Shown: positions 59,705-64,000 of the stretch, one piece after another
Layout: each line of letters opens with the position of its first letter
Numbering within the stretch: position 1 is the stretch's first letter
NCBI RefSeq assembly: GCF_001426905.1
Contig: NZ_LMFQ01000021.1
Location: 235,558 to 299,557, forward strand
Reading direction: 5' to 3'
Source: Caulobacter sp. Root1455
Lineage (GTDB): Bacteria; Pseudomonadota; Alphaproteobacteria; Caulobacterales; Caulobacteraceae
DNA length: 64,000 nt
Notes under the pieces: generated by a model
Told to the model about the DNA's origin: nothing
The model's input: only the letters and a program-made list of their open reading frames with translations
Databases searched by the model: none
Program-made: the position numbers and the translations under genes

Positions 59705-60925
59705 CTAGCGTGCGAAGTCTCGAGAAAGCGCCAGCATGGCGGCGCGCTGCGGCACCGAATATTCGTCCATGGCGGCCTCGTCGCCCTCGCGGATGGCCTT
59801 CAGCAGGGCCGGAGTCATGGCCGACGACAGCGACCAGTTCCAATAGCGCAGCATGGTCTGGGCGCGGTCCACCGCGATGGTGTCGAAGGCCGTCAGCACC
59901 CGCTCCAGCCCCGCGTCCAGCGCGCCGGACGCGTCGGTCTCCGGTCGGCGCAGGCCTCGCCACAAGGCCCTCACGGCCCCGCGCGGCAGGCCGGTGGCCT
60001 TGCACAGGATCGCCAACGGCTCGCCGCCCGGGTCGGTGAAGATCTTGGCTCCGGTCATCGGCTTCAGGCCCGACAGGTAGGAGATCTCCTCGGCCGTCTC
60101 GCGGGTCATGCCGTTCTGGGCCGCGGCGATCGCCGCCTCCAGACTGTCGTAGGGGCTCTTGGCGATGGCGGCGCGATTTCGCTGACGTCGTTCAATGAAC
60201 TGAAGCGCCTTTCGCGACAGCGGATCCTGCCAGCCCTCGGCCGAGGCCAGGGGGAAAACGTCGCCGACCGCGTCCTGCAGGATTTCCCGCGACACGGCGA
60301 AGCGCTGCAGAATCGTGCGCCGCGCCTCGGCGTCGGACCACCAGAACATCACATAGGCATGGCTGGGCCGCAGTTCGGCGCGCTTGAGCAACAGGGGAAT
60401 CATCTGCGGATTGTCGCGCGTGGCCGCGACGATGTTCTCCAGCCCCTGATGGCTGAAGCGCGCCAGGTCGTTCTTCAGCAGGACCTCGGTGACCCCGGTC
60501 TCGTCCATGTCGACCAGGGCGTCGGCCACCACCTCGCTGACCCCGCGCCGCTGGGCGATCAGCCGGCGATGGTCCTGGGTGCTGTTGTAGAGGCAGCTGA
60601 TCAGGTCGGCGTCGGTCAGCGAAGGCGCGTGCTCCAGCAGGGTCCGGGCCACCGGCAGTTCGTCGCGCAGAAGCAGCCGGACCAGGACGCCGGGCATCTC
60701 GGTCAGATTGGCCAGGCGCCGGGCCACCTTCTCGCGCTCGCCCACGACGGCGTCGCGCAGCATCTCGACCAACAGGTCGGCGGTCATGGCGCGTTCGAAG
60801 GCGTTGATGCGGCTGGCCGGCAGGCAGACGACGTCGGCCAGCCGCTTGAGCAGGGCGGCGCGCGAGCGCGGCGTGGCGGCCGGTTCGGGCTCGGGACTGG
60901 CGAAGGGCGCGGCGTATTCGTTCAT
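59705..60925 (-). CDS. DUF2336 protein
   Basis: A 406-residue, all-helical soluble protein of the DUF2336 family, found mainly in alphaproteobacteria. HEAT-like repeats are suggested by RDAVVGEREKVARRLANLTEMPGVLVRLLLRDELPVARTLLEHAPSLTDADLI, continuing through about residue 250. No catalytic motif is visible. The family is often linked to cell-cycle or motility loci; here it sits between mucR and a chemoreceptor. It starts MNEYAAPFASPEP. Confidence 0.83.
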   Translation of the reverse strand: MNEYAAPFASPEPEPAATPRSRAALLKRLADVVCLPASRINAFERAMTADLLVEMLRDAVVGEREKVARRLANLTEMPGVLVRLLLRDELPVARTLLEHAPSLTDADLISCLYNSTQDHRRLIAQRRGVSEVVADALVDMDETGVTEVLLKNDLARFSHQGLENIVAATRDNPQMIPLLLKRAELRPSHAYVMFWWSDAEARRTILQRFAVSREILQDAVGDVFPLASAEGWQDPLSRKALQFIERRQRNRAAIAKSPYDSLEAAIAAAQNGMTRETAEEISYLSGLKPMTGAKIFTDPGGEPLAILCKATGLPRGAVRALWRGLRRPETDASGALDAGLERVLTAFDTIAVDRAQTMLRYWNWSLSSAMTPALLKAIREGDEAAMDEYSVPQRAAMLALSRDFAR

Positions 60926-61000
60926 GGTCGTCCTGACGGAGGCCCGTCGTGCTCCAGCCTAGACCAGAGCGCCCTTAAAATCGGATGAGCGGCCCTCGAA

Positions 61001-62485
61001 TTACCGCCACTCGCCGGGACGCGAGCGCGGTTCGATCTTCAGCGCGGTGGCGCCCTGCACGTAGCGATCGCGGAAGGCTTCGCGGCGCGGCGCGGCCGGG
61101 GCCTCGCGGCGCTGGTCCTGGCGCGGGCGGTATTCGTGGATCTGGGCGCCGACCTGGAAGCCGCCCAGCAGCCGCTCCAGTTCCTCGACCTCGGCGGCCA
61201 GGGCGCTGGTGGCGGCGGCCGACTGCTCGACCATGGCGCCGTTCTGGTGGATCACCTGGCCCATCTGGTTCACCGCGGCGTTGACCTCGGCCAGGCCGCC
61301 GGCCTGCTCCTTGGACGAGGCGGCGATCTCACCGACCAGGTCGTTGATCTCGATCACCTGGCCCAGGATCTGGTCCAGGGTGTGGCCGGTCTCGCCGACC
61401 AGCTTGACGCCCTTGTCGACCTGCTCGCTGGAGGCGCGGATCAGGCCCTTGATCTCCTTGGCGGCGTCGGCCGAGCGCTGGGCCAGGGCCCGCACTTCCT
61501 GCGCCACCACCGCGAAGCCGCGGCCGGCGTCGCCCGCGCGGGCGGCCTCGACCCCGGCGTTCAAGGCCAGCAGGTTGGTCTGGAAGGCGATCTCGTCGAT
61601 GACGCCGATGATCTGGGTGATCGACTGCGAGGATTTCTCGATGCCGCCCATGGCCTCGACGGCCTCGCGCACCACCAGGCCGCTCTTCTCGGCGTTGGAC
61701 TTGGCGCTCTGGGTCACGCCTCGCGCCTGCTCGGCGTTGTCGGAGCTTTTCTTGACGGTGGCGGTGATCTGGTCGAGGGCCGCGGCCGTCCGCTCGATGC
61801 CGGTCGCCTGGCGTTCGGTGCGCCCCGCCAAGTCCTCGGCGGCGGCCGAGATGTCGCCGCAGCCGGCGCGGATGCTTCGGGCCGCGCCCAGGACGCCGGC
61901 CAGGGTCTGCTGCAGGTTGTCGACGGCGGCGTTGAAGTCGGTGGGGATCTTGCGGGCCTCGAGCGGGAAGGCGTCTTCGCGCAGGCGCGAGATCAGGTCG
62001 CCCCCGGCCAGCTTCTCGACGCTCTGCCCCACGGCGTTGACGACGGTCAGCTGGGTGCGGGCGTAGGTCTCGACCTCTTGCAGGTGGCGGCGCTGCTCGA
62101 CGTCGGCGGCGGCGCGCTCGGCGTCCTCGGCGGCGCGGGCCGCCTGGTCGCTGGCCAGCTTGCGCTGGACGCCGTCCAGGCCCTTGGCCAGCGCCCGGAC
62201 CTGCCGATCGTCGGTCTCGGGCGAGACCAGCGGCTTGTCGTACTGGCCCGCGCCCAGGGCGTCGACCGAACGGCTCAGGCCATCCAGGGCGCGATGCGTA
62301 GCGTCATTCCAGGCCAAGAGCCCGATGATCAGGGTGGCCACCAGCGTCGCCATGCCGGCCATGCTGAACGGCGACACCAGGCCCGGTCCGCCGAACGCCG
62401 CCCAGCCCAACTGGCCCAGACCCGCCAGCAGGCCGAGGATGACGATCAGCCTCCAGCCAAGAGGCAGCCGATTGAACCCGCTCAT
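61001..62485 (-). CDS. Methyl-accepting chemotaxis protein without periplasmic sensor
   Basis: A 494-residue chemoreceptor. Two hydrophobic helices (about 11-30 and 40-58) are joined by only about ten residues, so there is no room for a periplasmic ligand domain. HAMP-like segments follow (about 60-115 and 150-200) and then the signalling hairpin with EIAFQTNLLALNAGVEAARAGDAGRGFAVVAQEVR. It may sense a cytoplasmic or membrane state. A CtrA-type site lies about 55 bases upstream. No cheA/cheW is in the window. Confidence 0.92.
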   Translation of the reverse strand: MSGFNRLPLGWRLIVILGLLAGLGQLGWAAFGGPGLVSPFSMAGMATLVATLIIGLLAWNDATHRALDGLSRSVDALGAGQYDKPLVSPETDDRQVRALAKGLDGVQRKLASDQAARAAEDAERAAADVEQRRHLQEVETYARTQLTVVNAVGQSVEKLAGGDLISRLREDAFPLEARKIPTDFNAAVDNLQQTLAGVLGAARSIRAGCGDISAAAEDLAGRTERQATGIERTAAALDQITATVKKSSDNAEQARGVTQSAKSNAEKSGLVVREAVEAMGGIEKSSQSITQIIGVIDEIAFQTNLLALNAGVEAARAGDAGRGFAVVAQEVRALAQRSADAAKEIKGLIRASSEQVDKGVKLVGETGHTLDQILGQVIEINDLVGEIAASSKEQAGGLAEVNAAVNQMGQVIHQNGAMVEQSAAATSALAAEVEELERLLGGFQVGAQIHEYRPRQDQRREAPAAPRREAFRDRYVQGATALKIEPRSRPGEWR

Positions 62486-62537
62486 TCCGAATCTCCGAGG
62501 CCCAGCTAGGCCAGGTTCGAGAAATGGCGACTGAGTC

Positions 62538-62556
62538 CTAACGCCTCATTAACCAT
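62538..62556 (+). promoter_or_regulatory. CtrA-type site before the chemoreceptor gene
   Basis: CTAACGCCTCATTAACCAT is CTAA-N7-TTAACCAT, the same form as the site before fliQ, here on the strand opposite to the gene. CtrA boxes work in both directions. The next gene to the right (ArsR) starts at 62620 and could also be affected. Confidence 0.65.
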
Positions 62557-62619
62557 ACCCGGGCCGCGACATTTTGACGGGGGTTGACGGCCGGTTCGAT
62601 TGAATATAGCCATCAAGTT

Positions 62620-62967
62620 ATGGAACTGATGAGTTATAGACCAGGCCTCGACGCCACCTTCGCCGCCCTGGCCGACCCGACCCGGCGCGCCATCCTGGCG
62701 CGGCTGGCGACGGGGGAGGCCTCGGTCGGCGAACTGGCCGCGCCGTTCGCCATGAGCCAGCCGGCGATCTCCAAGCATCTGAAGGTGCTGGAGAAGGCCG
62801 GGCTGGTCTCGCGGGGCCGCGACGCCCAGCGCCGTCCGGTGCGGGTGCGGGCCCAGCCCCTGGCCGAGGCCAACGCCTGGCTGGAGGCCTACCGACAGAC
62901 GCTGGAGGCCAACTTCCAGCGCCTGGACGCCCTGCTCGACGAACTGAAGACCACCCAGGGACGCTGA
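62620..62967 (+). CDS. ArsR-family transcriptional regulator
   Basis: A 115-residue winged-helix protein (FAALADPTRRAILARLATGE, VGELAAPFAMSQPAISKHLKVLEKAGLV), metal-site Cys absent. It pairs with the SRPBCC gene 38 bases downstream. The start may be ATG 62620 or 62629; neither has a ribosome site, so the mRNA may be leaderless. A CATC-N-AGTT...AACTGATG dyad overlaps the start (62612-62632) and could be its operator. Confidence 0.88.
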   Translation: MELMSYRPGLDATFAALADPTRRAILARLATGEASVGELAAPFAMSQPAISKHLKVLEKAGLVSRGRDAQRRPVRVRAQPLAEANAWLEAYRQTLEANFQRLDALLDELKTTQGR

Positions 62968-63005
62968 AGCGCCCTCCCCCAATCCGATCCAGAAGGAGAC
63001 GACCC

Positions 63006-63485
63006 ATGGCCCAAGACAAGCTGACCGTCGCCACCCAGGGCGACCGCGAAGTGGTGTTCACCCGCGCCTTCGCCGCCCCCCGCGACCTGGTGTTCGACTG
63101 CATGACCAAGCCCGACCTGGTGAAGCGCTGGCTGCTGGGCCCGCCCGGCTGGACGATGCCGGTCTGCGAGATCGACCTACGGGTCGGCGGCAAGTTCCGC
63201 TATGTCTGGCGCAACCAGGACGGCCGGGACATGGGCATGGCCGGCGTCTATCGCGAGATCGCCGCGCCGGAACGGATCGTCCACAACGAGGTGTTCGACG
63301 ACGACTGGACCGGCGGCGAGACGACGGTCACCTCGACCCTGACCGAGGCCGGCGGCCGCACCACCCTGACCACCTTGGTGATCTACGCCAACGAAGCGGC
63401 TCGCAAGGGCGCCCTCGTCAGCGGCATGACCGACGGCATGGAGATGGGCTACGCCCGCCTCGACGCCCTGCTCGAAACCGTCTGA
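63006..63485 (+). CDS. SRPBCC (AHSA1-like) protein
   Basis: A 159-residue protein of the AHSA1 fold: DREVVFTRAFAAPRDLVFDCM, VKRWLLGPPGW, EIDLRVGGKFRYVW and VSGMTDGMEMGYARLDALLE. It is the second ArsR-linked SRPBCC in the window and resembles the first in layout, though the sequences differ a lot. AGGAGA lies before the ATG. The ligand is unknown. Confidence 0.88.
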   Translation: MAQDKLTVATQGDREVVFTRAFAAPRDLVFDCMTKPDLVKRWLLGPPGWTMPVCEIDLRVGGKFRYVWRNQDGRDMGMAGVYREIAAPERIVHNEVFDDDWTGGETTVTSTLTEAGGRTTLTTLVIYANEAARKGALVSGMTDGMEMGYARLDALLETV

Positions 63486-63510
63486 CCGGGACCGGGGGGG
63501 GAGAACGGCC

Positions 63511-64000
63511 ATGGAGGATCGCCTCGCCGACGCCATGGCCGCTCTCCGCTCGGCCGCCACCGCCCACGACCTGGCCAATCTGGACCGGTTCGGAATCGTC
63601 GCGCCCGGCGCCCTGGGCGTGTCGATGGCCAATCTACAGAAGATCGCCAAGCGCCTGGGCCGCGACCACGACCTAGCCGCCGCCCTGTGGGCGACCGGCG
63701 TCTACGAGGCCCGGATGCTGGCCAGCCTAGTCGACGACCCGGCCCGGGTGACGCCGGAGCAGATGGACGCCTGGCGGGCCGACTTCGACAACTGGGGCAT
63801 CGTCGATACGGTTTGCTTCAAGCTGTTCGACCAGTCGCCCCACGCCTTCGCCAAGATCGACGCGTGGGCCGGGCTGAACGACGAGTTCGGCCGGCGGGCG
63901 GCCTTCGCCCTGCTGGCCTGCCTGGCCCTGCACGACAAGGGTGCGGGCGACCAGCCGTTTCTCGACGGCCTGGTCCTGATCGAACGCGCCGCCGGCGATG
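63511..64000 (+). CDS. DNA alkylation repair-like (AlkD) protein, cut by the window end
   Basis: ATG 63511 with GGGGGGGGAGAA before it opens a frame that runs off the window after 163 residues. The helices (ANLDRFGIVAPGALGVSMANLQKIAKRLGRDHDLAAALW, then EARMLASLVDDP and ARVTPEQMDAWRADFDNWGIVDTVC) fit the HEAT-like AlkC/AlkD family, whose members remove positively charged alkylated bases without base flipping; the Trp-Asp-Trp region WRADFDNWGIVD matches the DNA-facing Trp/Asp motif. Members are near 230 residues, so about 70 are missing. Confidence 0.75.
   Translation, partial: MEDRLADAMAALRSAATAHDLANLDRFGIVAPGALGVSMANLQKIAKRLGRDHDLAAALWATGVYEARMLASLVDDPARVTPEQMDAWRADFDNWGIVDTVCFKLFDQSPHAFAKIDAWAGLNDEFGRRAAFALLACLALHDKGAGDQPFLDGLVLIERAAGD

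Noticed and set aside
1..64000. tRNA, rRNA, CRISPR arrays, prophage or IS elements
   Set aside because: I looked through the gaps for cloverleaf arms, direct repeats with even spacing and transposase motifs and found none that I can support.

Overview
The window is GC-rich, densely coded chromosomal DNA from an alphaproteobacterium, almost certainly a Caulobacter or close relative (Caulobacteraceae). The evidence is a full-length CckA cell-cycle kinase, flagellar genes fliQ-fliR-flhB, flgB-flgC-fliE and fliO-fliP, three upstream sites of the CtrA type (TTAA/CTAA-N7-TTAA), an alphaproteobacterial SOS box (GTTC-N7-GTTC) before recA, a MucR regulator, and many long GC-rich inverted repeats between genes. 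I see no tRNA, rRNA, CRISPR array, phage gene or insertion sequence. The only clear gene debris is a 70-bp fragment of a GMC oxidoreductase near 19.2 kb.

Layout. 0.6-6 kb: a tethered trypsin-like protease, then a divergent six-gene set matching the E. coli yjfI-yjfJ-yjfK-yjfL-yjfM-yjfC group (PspA-like protein, DUF350 membrane protein, ATP-grasp ligase). 6-10 kb: a Crp/Fnr regulator, a 58-residue protein and two orphan HWE/HisKA_2 sensor kinases. 10-13.4 kb: an exported methyltransferase-like protein, an amino acid/amine permease and a phosphodiester glycosidase. 13.6-18.2 kb: a GbsR/MarR regulator with two matching palindromes, followed by DUF4166, a membrane-fused TIGR01777 epimerase and a GMC oxidoreductase. 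18.3-21.3 kb: two AraC-type regulators and a DUF2306 membrane protein. 21.4-29.6 kb: alaS, recA, an EAL phosphodiesterase and a DUF885 peptidase-like lipoprotein-sized exported protein. 29.7-31.2 kb: small accessory genes. 31.2-36.5 kb: cckA, a MarR regulator with a membrane partner, and flhB-fliR-fliQ. 36.8-47.4 kb: RidA-cytochrome c-flavin amine oxidase, a TonB-dependent receptor, a GH20 hexosaminidase, a PhoK-type phosphatase and a VOC protein. 47.5-53 kb: an Lrp regulator, a betaine/choline-type ABC importer, an ArsR-SRPBCC pair and an acyltransferase. 53-57 kb: the second flagellar block and ribokinase. 57-64 kb: a DUF5985 pair with a winged-helix protein, a PAS protein, mucR, a DUF2336 protein, a chemoreceptor, a second ArsR-SRPBCC pair and the start of an AlkD-like gene.

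How it fits together. Motility and cell-cycle control dominate: CckA feeds phosphate to CtrA in Caulobacter, and the CtrA-type sites stand before fliQ, between flgB and fliO, and before the chemoreceptor. Several regulators have visible dyad operators over their own starts (GbsR, MarR, ArsR), so these small units look self-regulated. The 36.8-47 kb region is a scavenging block (outer-membrane receptor, secreted glycosidase and phosphatase, periplasmic amine oxidation). Function calls rest on motifs and remembered family features; no database search was run.
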